64,000 bases of DNA from Tachypleus tridentatus (GCF_004210375.1 NC_134834.1:148895009-148959008), one strand, 5' to 3'; shown: positions 12,093 through 25,560, numbered from the stretch's first letter. Program-made: numbers and translations. The notes: a model not told the origin generated them from the letters alone.

Positions 12093-12107
12093 CCTAACCT
12101 AACCTAA
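12093..12107 (+). repeat. (CCTAA)3, arthropod telomere-like motif
   Basis: Three consecutive CCTAA units match the arthropod telomere repeat (TTAGG)n in complement. Three units can arise by chance. Confidence 0.4.
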
Positions 12108-15100
12108 CACGTAGGTGTTAAATAACACAGTTGTTACATGCTGTCACTAGAAGCATCACTTAAATTAATGTGTTGTCAATCAAAGCAACTCTAAATAGTG
12201 TTCCTTCAACAACCAGAATGCATTGTATCTGTGCGACAACAGGGAATACAACAGCAAGTGTACTGTATCTGTGCGACAACGGGGAACGCGACATCTCGTG
12301 TACTTCTCATTTCTCGAACAGTTGCAATCATGTCTGACATTGTGCGAGACTTCATATAGTACATACGTGACTTTCAGATACCTCCAGAAACTGATCACAC
12401 AGAAAGCAGTGTGAAATGATTGTGTCTTAAAAAGTGCCCATTCTAGTTACAATTGTGCACAAACAAACGTAATATCCATCTCATTTCGTTGCTGTAGCAT
12501 AAAGTTGATATTGGTTGGCATGGTTTATTCATGCTTTACAACAGTGACAGGGTAAACTTGCAGTCTATATGCTGATGGTTCACAAAAAAAATCGTGTTCC
12601 AATAACAAAATCAGCCGTGAAACTACATTAGTATCAGAAAGGTATATGGGAAATATTACACATAAATTAGTTTCCAACCAAATAACGCACTTGCGTGTAT
12701 TTATATTTCCAAAAACGACTGTAGTGTGGTTCATCGGTCTTTAAGATATTAGCAGGCTATTAGTAACCCACTTGAGACTTCTCAAGAACTGGAGTACAAA
12801 ACATCAGGTTAGATTCTACTTCCTTTAGTGCATGAACGTAAGGCAGTTTGTAAGGAAACATTCGTAAAGTTGACCAAAGATACTGATGAACAATTGAAAT
12901 TGGCTAGTCCAAACACCAGACGGCACGATATGCAGTGCTGCACCCACGTGCTGACTTGTTCTGCTACGACATGGCTGACCTCAGCGTTAATTCCAGTAGG
13001 TGTCGGTGATCTGCCCGTACGTGATTTATCACAAGTTAATCTAACCCTCAGATGTATTCTACGATAACCCCTTAAGAGTTGCCATAGCAATATGTTGGTA
13101 ACACTTCACTAGTTCTCTTCACTATCACCAGTTTCGTGTAGGTTTATTATGATCGCATTGTCCTTATTCTCACGGGAAATATGCGAAATAAAACATAGTG
13201 GCGCCACCTCATTGCAGCATTTGGCAATTGTTACTTGCACGTATAGGATACCCTTAATAGCTGTGTGCAATTTCACCTTCTTGTGCCGTACTGTCAGTTA
13301 GATATAATGTTCAGAAGTGTGACACTGTTTGTAATCATCTTATATGAGTTGAACCTGGTCTTTTATTTATTCCCTTGTATATATATATTAGGCTTACGAA
13401 AATAAATCGCTCTTCGCTAGTACAGCTTTAAGTCTACGGATTTACAACGCTAAAATCAGGGTTTCGATTCCCCTCAGATAGCCCGATGTGGCTTTTCTAT
13501 AAGAAAACACACATGAAAATAAATAACCTAGCTCTTTGAATCATATAAGTCCCCCGTTTTTGTGTAAACAAAAACAGAAAAACCCACGTACACAGTTTGT
13601 TAAGGATGTATTGGAATTTATGTAGTTTTCGTTTTCTCTGATGTTTTTGTGGTGACTGTTCTAGTTATTTTCAGACAAATGACTACCTACGTACTATTCG
13701 GCTGAGAGCTGTGACTGATCAATTCTGTTTAAGTGGTTTCGTACGTTACAACCCCAACACGAACGTTTTAATTCGTCACTTCTGATTTGGCATGCTAATT
13801 CGTCAGAATAAATCGTGGTATGACAAGAAGTTCTGCCGTGTACAAAAACAAGTCGTTTTCTGGTGAAAATCAAGATAAAAAATTACCAATATTTAATATT
13901 GTCGTTCTTTCAATTTAAATTGCTTATATGATATTGTGTTATCATTCGTCACTAGTGATTGCGTCCTATTTTTGGTTGACAGGGTCCCTGATGATATGGC
14001 TTCTTTTAATGATTGCTTCTTATATATGTACTTTGATTAACGCTATAAAAATATTGTATTGTATGCGTGATCGGTCGTTGTTATATGTAACCCATAACTT
14101 TTTGCTTAATATATTTCTATCTGTTGCATTTATTTTTCATTTTTTATACTGTATAAATCTACCAATTAAAAACCTACGCTAAATAAAATAGTCCCTGTTG
14201 CCTGATATATTGCTTGTCTTAATAATGTGTAAATGCGTCGTTACTGTGTATAAAACTACTGTTCATTATTTTAATAAAGTACTCAGTTAGAACATTACAA
14301 TGTATTTTATTTAAGCATAAACCGGATGCAGACCTGTAGTGACCTCTGATGTTATTAATTATATCTAAAGGTCATTATTTCTCTTGAAAGGGGAATTCCC
14401 CGTTGCTGTTGGCAAGACTATTCGCAACTTTGACGAGATTATTTACTGCTCTGAACACAGGTGGCGCTTCAAGGTGAACTATTTTACATGGTAATGAAGG
14501 GCCATTCGCCCGTCACCTATCAGTCAGGTGTATAGCAAATTAGGTTTAAAAAATGTTAAGCAATATATTTTGTGAGGAGGGAAAAAAGGTATTGGCAAAA
14601 GGTCTGCCAGTAGTTTGATAAATAGGGAAATTGTCAGTAATTAACAACAATTTTTGAGAAGTAACTTTGGAAAACATACATTCTTAATAGCTTTTGATCA
14701 AATTTGTAGTGTAAATAGGAGATAGTGCATTGCGAAATATCCTGGTTTTGTGCCCCTGTAGATATGGTTGTGTAACTGCAATCTCTTTCATTAACTAAGT
14801 GTGTTGGAGGATGTAGGTATTTGTTAAGTGTATATTTTAATTTACTGGTGCTTGCTAGGCTAAGAATGTTGAGGGGGGAAATTAAATTTGCGCATAATTG
14901 AAGCTGAGATACACAGATGTTAATATTTTGAATGTTTAAGATTGTTAGCGGTCTACAGGGGTTGGTGGTATTTCCTGATACATTTAATAGATGTTAGTAT
15001 TAATGTCAAAAATAATAAAATTCACAGCATAGTTTATCACTGTCTTCCACATTTCGAAATTCATAAATAAATGTCTTTTATTTTTTGTGTTTGAAACCTA

Positions 15101-15315
15101 TTTTAAATTGTGTTGCTTCAGGCAACGTAACTGTGTTAAACCACTGTAATGTATAGAAGTAAGGACTTCCAGATTTTTAAGGAAAGAAGTAAGATAACAG
15201 CCACAGGGCTTGCGAAGGATAACTTGAGAAAAGCATAGTTGGATATTCCCTGTTTTAATGTAAGAAAATATATCGGTATAAAATATGAGTCTGTTTTTAA
15301 ACAACAAAAATAAAA
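12108..15315. other. No gene seen apart from a SINE-B
   Basis: The region 12180-13090 has moderately long frames on both strands at the same place (12180-12414, 12809-13090). Such mirrored frames argue against coding. A CTCF-like core lies at 13201-13209 and another at 14459-14467. Confidence 0.55.
13413..13513 (+). repeat. SINE-B, internally shortened
   Basis: GCTAGTACAGCTTTAAGTC, ACGGATTTACAACGCTAAAA and GTTTCGATTCCCC are followed directly by AGATAGCCCGATGTGGC. The GTGGGCTCAGC segment is missing. Confidence 0.8.
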
Positions 15316-15390
15316 GGCCCCCAGCGGCCTAGCGATAAGTCTCTGGATTTATGCCACTAAAAATCGGGTTTCGATAACCGTGTTGGGCAC
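15316..15390 (+). repeat. SINE-B, 3'-truncated
   Basis: GGCCCCCAGCGGCCTAGCG and ATCGGGTTTCGATAACCG are clear. The copy stops at GTTGGGCAC with no tail. Confidence 0.75.
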
Positions 15391-15624
15391 TGGATATTAC
15401 ATTATTTTTGACTTTCATAGGTTTTATAATATTCATTCCGGAAAACTAATGCGTAACTCTATTCTACCGTCACAATGTCAACTTAAAATAGTAAATATTA
15501 CACCCCCTCTTGAATATAACTAATACCTTACTCCCCTCTATAGGTAGGGAAATAAACAGTCTTAACGGTGGTGACCCTTCGTATACTCTTTTATAAAGAT
15601 GTAATATGTATTTACTGTGTAGAG

Positions 15625-15756
15625 CAACTACACCTCTGTGTCACCACAACATAAGTTTGGTTCTGTGAATGGTTTTCTAACTACATCTTTGTGCCGCAAC
15701 AACTTAAGTTTGGTTCTTTAAATGGTTTTGTAACTACATCCTTATGCCACAACAAC
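15625..15756. repeat. Tandem repeat, 53-54 bp, about 2.4 units
   Basis: AACTACA starts units at 15625, 15678 and 15732. Shared inner motifs are AAGTTTGGTTCT and AATGGTTTT. Confidence 0.85.
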
Positions 15757-16253
15757 AATTTTACAGCAAAATTATGTAGTATAAAAAAGTTAAATGGTGA
15801 AAATATTTATATTAACGTTTTCATCAGAGAGAAAACATATTTCCTGCGGTTAGTCTGTTAAATTCTTGGTTTTACTACATACGTTTCATAAATTATATGA
15901 AAACAACTGAAACTGTTATAAATGAACTGCACACACAAAAAGAGAGGCAGCGAAAAAAATTTATGAAAGACAGTGGGTAACAAACACCAGGGTGCCTTTG
16001 TAAATGGGGCTTTTAAAGTATTTAGCTAGAATAAAATAGCTTATTTACTTGTTGGCTTATTTTTTATCTATTCTTAATATAAATTATCATTACGTTATAT
16101 TCTGTGCATGTTGGTGTTCAATAACATGCTAAATAGAATGAAGATATTCATTTTAATAAAATATAGGGTCCTTCTGATTTCTATGACATAAAAATCGAGC
16201 CCTCTGGCGAGTCAGCATTGTATTCAGGTTTTATAGTTTATTTACATCTATTT

Positions 16254-16522
16254 GGCCAGGTGGTTAAAGACACTTGACTCATAATCTGAGGGTCGCGGGT
16301 TCGAATCCCCGTCACACCAAACATGCTCGCCCTTTCAGCCGTGGGATCGTTAAAATGTTAGGCCAATCCCACTATTCGTTGGTTAAAGAGTAGCCCAAGA
16401 GTTGGCGGTAGGTGGTGATGACTAGGTGCTTTCCCTCTAGTCTTACACTGCTAAATTAGGGATGGCTAGCGCAGATAGTCTTCGTGTAGCTTTGCGCGAA
16501 ATTCAAAACAAACCAAACCAAA
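16254..16522 (+). repeat. SINE-A, near full length
   Basis: GGCCAGGTGGTTAAAGACAC, an intact GGGTTCGAATCCCC B box and a tail ending in AACCAAACCAAA are present. The first bases of the head are missing or diverged. Confidence 0.9.
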
Positions 16523-19500
16523 TTTTCTGGCCAGGTTAATAAAACATTTTTGTTTACGCCTCCGTTACAGTTTCTGTCTGTGTTCCAGGTTATTTTTAAA
16601 CATGAATGCAGTAATAGGAAAAATATTGGAAGTATAAAAGTAAGTTAATTTTTTGTATGAATTTACTGAAAAAGTAAAGCATGGCAACTAACTCGCGTAT
16701 GTCGATTGTTTTAATTTTGAATTACTGATTTTTTTAAAGTTAAATACAAAATTTAATATATATATATGTATATTGTTTCCAATATTTAACTCACTCCATT
16801 TCTGTCATTTCCCTCAAAAATATAAAGTATTTTTGTGTTTGGCCGGTCAAAGACCGCATTCACAAACCCATTATTAAAGTTGATTATTGATTAATTATAT
16901 TATGAACGTGAATTAATAGCCTTCGAATAATCTCGAGTAAATTCGTCATTATGTTAAATATTTGCTAACGTCGTTCCCTCGCAATATTTAAGTCATTAAC
17001 TCTTCGAAGTTAAACGTTGCGTTAAGTTTTTCAGGTTTAGTCGGCGTTACTAATGGATACTTATGTGCAACGTATGCTATTTAGGGCTAATAGAACTACG
17101 TTTTATTAGGTCTAACGATCTTAAAGGGACATTTTTGAAGTCTGTTCATCGTCACTAATGAATTTTGTGGGCAGGTTCAGTATTAAAACATATAACCAAT
17201 ACAATAATGCAGCTGAAAATACACATTTAGGGTTAACAGAACCAAATATTATTAGGCCTAACAAATTCTTTCCAAGGCAACATTACATCAGATGTGGATG
17301 TCACGTGACTTACTAAAGTTTATATTCAAAATTATTTAAATATAACGTGCTAATCCATATGTACATCCATTAGTTTTAAATAAAATACATTCATATTGAT
17401 ATATAGCATTTTCTGGACGCATCTATGATATAAGATGTTGTCTTGCAGCATTAGCCTAAAAACACTTTTAATTAAGTAATGTTTTCGAACCTTTTCTCAA
17501 TAAAATTTGCCACCGTTTGATCAACTAATATATTTACCTCCTTGGAATCGCCTCATGCCTGAAAACAACAAATTAAAATAGTTAAACACATAATGCATGG
17601 TCTAAATTTGCCTAATCTCCATGTAACACTGGACACTAATATATCTTCTAAACACACCCGCCTCCTTGCAATACTGGACACTAAAATAGGGTCTAAACAA
17701 GGGGCGTTATAAATGAGACTTTCAAATACCACTATTCGGTCCTATGAGTATCCGAAGATTTAGTGATGGGTGGGTTTGACTAGCTGGCTATCGTTTCAAA
17801 AGTAGCGAGGAGTAGCGCAGATAGCATCTGTGTAATTTCACGCGAAACTAAAGAAACTACACATTAAAAACTAACTGTTGTTATTATATCGCACGTGAAA
17901 CAAGTATATAATACCAATGAAAATTATTGTTCAATTAGCAGAATGGTATTGATTATCTTGATGGTGTATTAAAATATGAAAAATACTATGTGACGTAAGA
18001 ATCCTTCATATTCCTCTAGTTGTCGTTTTTTCTCTCTCTTAAGATTAGAATATGTGGGTTCAAATTGTTTACTTTCCGTAAATTGAACTTAACGTTATGT
18101 ATATCGAACCGTACATTCTAACAAGTGCAACTTAGTTACGTCAGTTGTGATGTAAGGTGTGCATCAGGACCGAAGTTATGAATTTTAAAGCCCACTGCGG
18201 GCTCAGTTGCGGGTCCTATATAGGCCTCGCATACGACGTATTCATCATGCGTATAGAGAGCCGAACTACGAAAAGAAGAAAACTATGCCTCGTTCAACAG
18301 CACGTGCTTAATGCCGGCGCTTACATGGAGAGACAAGAACATCACATAACAATAACGATTTCTTTATAATTTTTTCTTTGCATAAGATGTCTTAACTTAA
18401 AAAGAAAAAAGGGGTGTAACAGTTTATAGAATGTGACTTCTCAGATATCTTAATAATTACACGTGTATATAGAATAACTATATAACATAAAAACAATTTT
18501 TAAATAAGCCATCCATATTTTTACCTAATTTAATATATTTTGTGTAAGTGACCTCTGGTGGACGTTGATGTAGGAATGTCTAGACTTAACATTTGTAATA
18601 AAATGCTATAAGAGATATAAACGTTTTTTATGTATGTGAATTCTGCAGCCGTACACTCCTAACTAGGTTTTGGTTTTGTTTTCTAGCTAATTACAAGTTG
18701 CTATGGCTACTCTTTTTCAGTTATAATAAATAAGACACTCCTTTAGGCTACAACTCCTTTATTACGCATGAAACATTTTTGCTTAACGACGAACATTCAG
18801 GTTTATCTGATGTCCTTTCGTTATCGAATTTATTGTCATTCTTTTTCATTTTTTTCACTTTTCTATTTTTTTTTGCATCATTTTCCATTTTTGGGAATAC
18901 TTACGTATAACATGAAAATCATTGATTAAACTTAAAGGTCTTAATGTTGCTAAGCCTAAAAAACTATTGGTTTCGACCACTAGGTGATGTTGGGAGTAAA
19001 ACCCTTAATAATTAAATGAGTAGTTGCGTCTGTAATTGGAACAAATTAGAATCTGTTATATTGATAATAATAATTCCGATTAATTTAAATTGTGCACAAT
19101 TTGGAATTATTAGCAAAAAGAAAGAAGATTATAAAAAATCCATTACGTCATTCATTTTAAGAAGTCAGACATCTTTACCTGTTTTTATTTTTTTTATCTC
19201 TTTAAAATGTCGTATTTAACGACGGGACTACTGTAATAAAGCGCCGCCTAATGGCAAACAGGCGCAGTCGAGTACTAAAGTTTTATAGAGTAAAGTTAAT
19301 AGTTACTTAAAAAGAACAGAAGATATTAATCTACTGCTACTCTCCTAGGCCTATTTGCTGTCGTATAATGTCGTGACTTTTCCCTGTAAAGTTAGGGGAA
19401 ATAAGCCCGCATGCATTCCACTCCTTCACGTATGACATACCATAAAACTTGTATTAACGGTGACATTCTAATGGTCCTGTTAACCTTAAGTGGCATTATA

Positions 19501-19740
19501 CTGTTCTTCTGCAGTAAAATCTGTGCTAGTAAATGAAGTTAGGTGTATTATCAGCAGCGAACAAGAAGGAATATTAAAAGCTGTTCTTTACAATGATGCA
19601 ATACTTCTTTTTTTTTTTAAGTATTTAAACATCTATTGAATATGCCCCTAATTCATTTTACTATAATAATAATATACAAACTGAGCCTTTCTTCATTGTT
19701 GACCTGGTTTTTGTATGCGTTTATAACTCGATGGTTTGTG
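16523..19740. other. No gene seen; one old SINE fragment
   Basis: The 70-codon frame at 18157-18369 and the 67-codon frame at 19016-19219 have no motif. The first starts at GTG/TGT context without an ATG. Confidence 0.55.
17701..17850 (+). repeat. SINE-A fragment, old
   Basis: GGGGCGTTATAA, CCACTATTCGG, GTGATGGGTGGG and AGCGCAGATAGC appear in SINE-A order, with gaps and substitutions. The head is absent. Confidence 0.65.
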
Positions 19741-19988
19741 CCTGGCGTGGCCAGTGGTTAACGTGCCCTGACTGAATTTAAAGATTTAAGTTTGTGATAC
19801 AAAAACTCGATCCATGCCTGTGGACTGTGGGTTTCAGTCCAATCTCACTAATCTGTCAGACAATAGTTGGCGGCACGTGCTGTTAACCAGCTGCCCTCTC
19901 TAAAATTTATCACTTCAGAATAAACGACGACAGTGCCCATGCAAGTAGCCCACTGTGTATCTTTGCGCGAACTATTTAATACAAACCA
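19741..19988 (+). repeat. Old SINE related to SINE-A
   Basis: The head CCTGGCGTGGCCAGTGGTTA, TAGTTGGCGGCACGTG, AGCTGCCCTCTCT and the tail GTAGCCCACTGTGTATCTTTG follow SINE-A order. Between them the sequence is unlike the young copies, so this may be an older subfamily. Confidence 0.6.
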
Positions 19989-20695
19989 GCAAAAACAGGC
20001 TGGTTTCTATTCACCGCCCACTCACTATATTTGGGATAAGTCAATATAAGTGGTTGGGAGATTGGATGGGGAGTTCTTGGTATTGTGGTTATTTTGTGGA
20101 ATACATTGTTTCTTTTTCGATATGGTAAGTAACCTCGAGCTCGAGACGAGTCAGAATACTGCCACCATTGTACCGTTACATGCTACTTTAAGAATGTTTA
20201 GAATTGTATAATAATAATTTGTTCGTCTTCTGTATAAAAAAAACGTTGAAATTTTGCGCTGTGTTTGGAGAAACCAAATGAAAGTCAGTGCTATCGTTAA
20301 TAGCTGAACTTTGCGAGATCACGTGCCCACCTCTTACCTACTGAATAAATACAGCACGTTAATGTGTTTTTTGAATGACCATTGGCGATTTATTGAACAT
20401 TTTCAGGGCTAAAATAATCTACGTGCAGTTTAAAATGCTTCACAAGAGGACCTTATTAAAAATATTTTTTTATTTGTCATAACGAATATTTTTACTCGAC
20501 GTTGAAAGGTGTAACGGAACGTGTGTGTGTGGTAAGCAATACGTTTTGTCAGAAATATTTTACACTGATTGTAACATACTGCTGTTCTCTAATATTATCT
20601 ATGTATCTATACATATAAATAAACTCGGAGAGAGAGTTTAAGATTGCTAAGAGTAGGGGTCGTCGTCAGCTAAGACGGCTTTATTTTTCTAATAG

Positions 20696-20812
20696 GGTGG
20701 TTGGCTTTTGAGGAGTTGCCTTCAGATTTGGTAGATGCAGTGAATTTAAGAGAAGGTTTGATGAATAGTTCGGTCGAGATGGACCAATATGTTTCTTGTT
20801 GTCCGTAAATTA
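20696..20812 (+). pseudogene. LINE 3' end fragment, second copy
   Basis: LPSDLVDAVNLRE is encoded at 20716-20754, matching the C-terminal LINE motif at 26300-26329. The sequence ends with GAGATGGACCAATATGTTTC, which parallels the 3' trailer of the other copy. It is truncated upstream. Confidence 0.6.
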
Positions 20813-21414
20813 TATGTGTGTAAAGCTAAGCCTAAAAGATTTTAACACGTACAAAGACAATTAATTCAATACAATAAAGGTGCATTTTGAACTAAATGTG
20901 AGAGGAAGTAGGTACTGGTTTTGGTTTCAAGTTTATTTATTTCAGAATAGTTCATCTTTCTTCACACAGCGACATCTAGATAAGAAAAAAGCTGCATTCC
21001 CCTTTCGTTTGAACACAATTATTTCTATATCAGAAGATGGATCACTTAAGACGTAATGAGGGGTCTCCAATAAAATATGGTTGAACCTTCTGTGGTGAAT
21101 GAGGGGCTAAAACTCCTGGTTTTAGCAAATTTTCTGCCATGGAAAGTAAGTTGTACAAGATGTTACCCAACCCCACAGTATGTTATCCATGTTTCTTTAT
21201 AAGCAGAATTGACGATTTTTATTCCTCTGTATAGCACTAGGTGGCGTACCTCCGATGCTAAATGTAGAAAATGGATTATTTTATTCGTGGTGGGTATTTT
21301 ACTTTCGGAGTTTTGGGGTTTTGTGTGCGTTTGTATAGTTGTGAACCCTTGATAATACGTTCCTTTCCCCCAGAGGTTCAGAAACTAGGCTGAAGATTTA
21401 TAATAATAATAATA

Positions 21415-21475
21415 AACAGGTTTTGATACCCCTGGTGGGTAGAGGACACATAGTTCTCAGACAAACCTTTGTGAT
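21415..21475 (+). repeat. SINE-B fragment
   Basis: AGGTTTTGATACCCCTGGTG, GGGTAGAGGACACATAG and a tail remnant match the 3' half of the SINE-B variant. Confidence 0.6.
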
Positions 21476-22315
21476 ATTACATCTTTAATTTTAGCTGATT
21501 GTGTGCGTTGATGTATCCAAACAGTGCTTTGAACTTGTTTACAATATCAAATTCTCTTTTTTTTTTTCTTCTAAGTTTGAGCTACTATCGGTAGGTGGTT
21601 CTAAAGTCTCATATCAGATCAGCCATCAACTCGAACAATGGGGAAAAAACGTTGACTGAAATGTTGGCCTGATATGTTTTCTTATTAACCTATGTGAATA
21701 CAATTTTGACATCTCTTCTTGGTTTGAGGCTATAAGTTGATAGATATTACGCTGTACTAACTTTGAAAATTTCAAATGTTTACATTCATAATTATGGCTC
21801 CTGTGTGGTCTAATTATTTTTGTACTTGAATACAGTTTATAGTTTACAGTTGTATTTTTGCCTAATGTTTTAATCAAATAGTGGTCCCTTTTGTTTCTCA
21901 AAACCGGTTCTGTCGAAGCAAACAAATAGTTCTGGACCACTGGTGCGAGAGGTATGTTTCTAGATACCTATCTAGAGAGAACATAAATAAATAATAACTT
22001 CAGATTGGAATACGTCATTATGTACTAATTATTAGGTGATTTTCATTGCTCTAGTTCTATTAACCTCGCCTAATGAACTTTGACCTCAAACCTAGAGCTT
22101 TGAAAAATCATGTTATATTGAAATTCAAAACTGTCTAATTTTCACAGTTGCAGCGAAGGTCACCCGGGTTTCTAGCTCGTGGGTAAACCTTCTCACTAAA
22201 GTTACAGCACTTTCTTTGTTAAGGTGTGACGTCACTGTGAGTAACTTGCAAGACCTATTTTTAGTAGATTTGGCAGTTATACAATAAGCGTAGATTTCAA
22301 CATATTAAAGCTTGT

Positions 22316-22424
22316 TCCCAGTAATTCTGCGGTAAATCTAAGGAGCTTGTAAAGCAAAACACCGGGTTTCGATACTCTTCATGGGCAGCGCACTATGCAG
22401 CTTTGTGCCTAACAACAAATAAAC
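22316..22424 (+). repeat. SINE-B variant, diverged
   Basis: CACCGGGTTTCGATACTC, ATGGGCAGCGCAC and GCAGCTTTGTGCCTAACAAC are in SINE-B order. The head is worn. Confidence 0.7.
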
Positions 22425-22545
22425 TTTGCGGTTTATGTATACTGTAAGAAAAAACAACGTTTTGCTAAAACAAGCTTATTTGTAACAAACTACACTCAGC
22501 AATGAATGTCATTTTTTATCAGTATCTCTTCTTCATCTTGGACTG

Positions 22546-22660
22546 TCCCCCGCTGGTACAGCGGTAAGTCAGTCTACGGATTTGCAACGCTAAAATCAGG
22601 GGTTCGATTACCTTCGGTGAGCTCAGCAGATAGCTCTATGCGGCTTTGCTGTAGAAAAAA
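22546..22660 (+). repeat. SINE-B
   Basis: It starts CCCCCGCTGGTACAGCGG and ends GCGGCTTTGCTGTAG with an A-rich run. A small duplication, AGTCAGTC, lies in the D-loop region. Confidence 0.85.
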
Positions 22661-22867
22661 ATTCTTTTTAGACTAAATTAATATCTTCCTCCTGTGGCAT
22701 AAAGAAGTAATTAAGAAGTGTTAACTACTGAATACAGTTGACGTTTGCAGGCGTGGCGTAGAAAAATAGTAGTTAAAAAGTGTTAACCAATGAACAGCCT
22801 ATATTTCTAGGTGTAATTTCAACCCAAATTACGTATCAGCAATTTTAAAGACCGAATTTAAATGCTG

Positions 22868-22903
22868 TGTGTATGTGTGTGTGTGTGTGTGTTCTTGTGT
22901 GTT
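22868..22903. repeat. (GT)n microsatellite
   Basis: Interrupted GT run abutting a SINE-A tail fragment. Confidence 0.9.
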
Positions 22904-22978
22904 TTTACACTGCTAAATTAGGGACGGCTAGCGCAGATAACCCTCGAGTAGCTTTGCGCGAAATAAAAAAAAAACAAA
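22904..22978 (+). repeat. SINE-A tail fragment
   Basis: ACACTGCTAAATTAGGGACG to GCGCGAAAT plus an A-rich end. Only the 3' quarter of the element is present, consistent with 5' truncation. Confidence 0.85.
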
Positions 22979-23052
22979 CTTTCTGAAACTTTTTTTTTTC
23001 GCGCGTATCACTTTACATCAAACCACGTCCTCTTCTTTATTGTTATAATTTT

Positions 23053-23178
23053 GCGTCCTCCGCTAGTACAGCGGTAAGTCTACGGATTTACAACGCTGAA
23101 ATCAAGGGTTCGTTCTCCTCGGTGGGCTCAGCAGATAATCCGATGTGGCTTTGTTATAAGAAATCATATACACACACA
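23053..23178 (+). repeat. SINE-B
   Basis: TCCGCTAGTACAGCGGTAAG, AAGGGTTCGTTCTCC, GTGGGCTCAGCAGATAATCC and an (AC)-rich tail. It sits 390 bp from another copy in the same orientation. Confidence 0.85.
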
Positions 23179-23680
23179 TTATAATTTTGAACGTGCGTAT
23201 CAGTGCTGTCACCTGATGGATATAATCTCACATTCTTTATGGTTAATAACCATTTAGTTTACGTAGGCTACTCTCTGTGATTTTTATAATTTTTTCTAAC
23301 CCATCTGGGTAGTGTTAAGATATATTTTAATATCCAGTTAATTACGTACATCATTTAATACTCTATTTTTAAAATTAAATATATCACCTGCTTCGTTTAG
23401 GTACGTTTAAGGGAAAACACAAAACACATAGAGTTAGAAAACTGAATGTATGTAATTAACACCAAACACCCATACTTAACATCTAAGTATATAAATGAAT
23501 GTTTGTACCGTAGTTCCTTTGAGCCTATTGGGCCAATTTCATCTCAAGTTTGTATGTAAACAAACACTATGAACTGTGGGTAATGCCCTAAGTTGGTCAA
23601 AGTTGTACTTAACCCTACTTCTATTTTGTAAAGCCTGTGGGCTAATAACTTCCATCCTACTGAATCATTCTCACACAAAC

Positions 23681-23908
23681 TTGCAGGTTCGAATCCCTGT
23701 CACGCCAAACTTGTTTGCCTTTTCAGCCAGGTGGCGTTATAATATAATGCGACAGTCAGTCCCACTATTCATTGATAAAATAGTAACCCAAGAGTTGGCA
23801 GTAGATGTTGTAAATAGCTGCTTTCTCTCTAGTCTTGCGCTGCTAAATTAGGGACGGCTATCATAAATAACCCTTGGGGGAGCTTTGCGCGAAATTCAGA
23901 ACAAACAC
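23681..23908 (+). repeat. SINE-A, head damaged
   Basis: It is readable from the B box (GGTTCGAATCCCTGTCACGCC) to the tail (GCTTTGCGCGAAATTCAGAAC). The tRNA 5' half is not recognisable. Confidence 0.85.
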
Positions 23909-24842
23909 ATCAATCATCCTTGTCAGGTTGACACTTCTTAAAGTGGTGCATATTCGAAATATGAAAGTTGCTGGATTGTTTCTCGAACAACCATGGTGTT
24001 GTCATGGTCAGTAAAATGTAAGGTGTTCAAGGTTGGGATCTCCTCAAAATCTTTTGCAGATATAAACTGGAAATATTGTTTATGAGGAAGCTTTGTTATG
24101 ATTTAATTTATTTTTTTTTATATTTAAGTTATTACTTTGAGATATATTATTACTGTTAAATTCACATTAGTTTAATTACGTTTAGTCATTTCCCCGTGAG
24201 GCGTCTCTTTCAACCAAACACAAGGACTGCATGCTTGACACATAGCATAGCTAAGCCATGAATTCTTGACAACACTGTGTGCTGATGTATCGCCATCTAG
24301 TGGCTAAGGACGAAATGAGCTTAAATTTGCAACATTAATTTGTTCTTCAAACCAAAATAATTATTCTGTTTATTAGCAGAAAATTTAATGTCGAGATCTC
24401 ACGTTATTTAAGGTCATTTGCAGTTGATAAATTTTTGTTTGTTTTGACAGTGATTTCCATATTATTAGCTATTTCGTAACAACTCGTAATACAAAATACG
24501 TATACGTGGTATTTTGTGTAAATTTATAAAATTGTCACTTGCGATATTAAATACATACATTAACTTAATTTCAAACGATGATAAATACAGTAAAAAAAGC
24601 ATTTTATTCTTTAGCTGTCGTTGCGATATCTTTAGGTAAAAATAAACATTAAGCCAATGCGATTCCTGGTGTTATAATCGGTAAGTAATCGTTACCATAT
24701 ATTTATTTTATTTAAAAGAAAGTAAGCTGAATAATATGCAACAAATACTAATTATATTTTTAACTAAAAAGAAAATAAACAAGGTAATAAATAAGCAAGA
24801 TTTTCTTTGTTAAACTGTGTCTGTGTATTTGATAGTTCGTGG

Positions 24843-25045
24843 TTAGTATCCCGTTGCAGTAAAATCGCATTTCCCACTTTGATGCCGTAAGTGACTACTA
24901 TACGAATGGTGATCAACTTTTACCGCTAGGCCAGATAGAAGTAGCTCAAGGGTTGGTAGTGGGCGCTTTTAACTAGCAAAATTAGGAACCGCTTTGCTCA
25001 GATAATCCAAACATAGAGCTCTGTTGAAAGTTCCGAAACAAGCTG
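24843..25045 (+). repeat. Old SINE related to SINE-A
   Basis: AGTAGCTCAAGGGTTGGTAG, ACTAGCAAAATTAGGAACCG and CAGATAATCC follow the SINE-A body order, with heavy divergence. Confidence 0.5.
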
Positions 25046-25278
25046 TTTATTTAAAAATAACTCCTTCAGTATTTTAGCAATAAGCCTAAGAGCTTATTAC
25101 ATTAAAATTGGGTTTCTATACTTGTAGGGGCCTAGTGGTTAGTGCACTTCGGTTGCAGGTTCGAATCCATTACTAAACACGCTCACAATTTCAGCCGTGA
25201 GGACGTTATAATGTCACGATCAATCACACTATTCGTTGATAAAGAGCCACCCAAGATTTTTCGGTAGGTGGTGGTGTT

Positions 25279-25560
25279 TGTTTGTTTTTGTTTTTTGAAT
25301 TTCGCGCAAAGCTACTCGAGGGCTATCTGCGATAGCCGTCACTAATTTAGCAGTGCAAGACTAGAGGGAAGACAGCTAGTCATCGCCACCCACTGCCATC
25401 TCTTGGGCTACTCTTTTATCAACGAATGGTTGGATTGACCATAACATTATAATGCCCCCACGACTGAAAGGGCGAGCATATTTGGTGCGACCGGGAGTCA
25501 AACCCACGACCCTCGGATGACGAGTCGAACGCCTCAACACACTTGGCCATGCCGGGCCAA
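25279..25560 (-). repeat. SINE-A nested in the older copy
   Basis: Full-length minus-strand copy whose head ends CTTGGCCATGCCGGGCC on the plus strand. GTGGTGTT at 25271-25278 and 25561-25568 is the target duplication. Confidence 0.9.

Noticed and set aside
12093..12107. Interstitial telomere tract
   Set aside because: Only three CCTAA units, too short to claim a fusion or telomere-healing event; recorded as a weak feature only.
12809..13090. Overlapping frames on both strands, 79-93 codons
   Set aside because: Mirror-image frames in the same bases, no domain, no signal peptide, no splice context.
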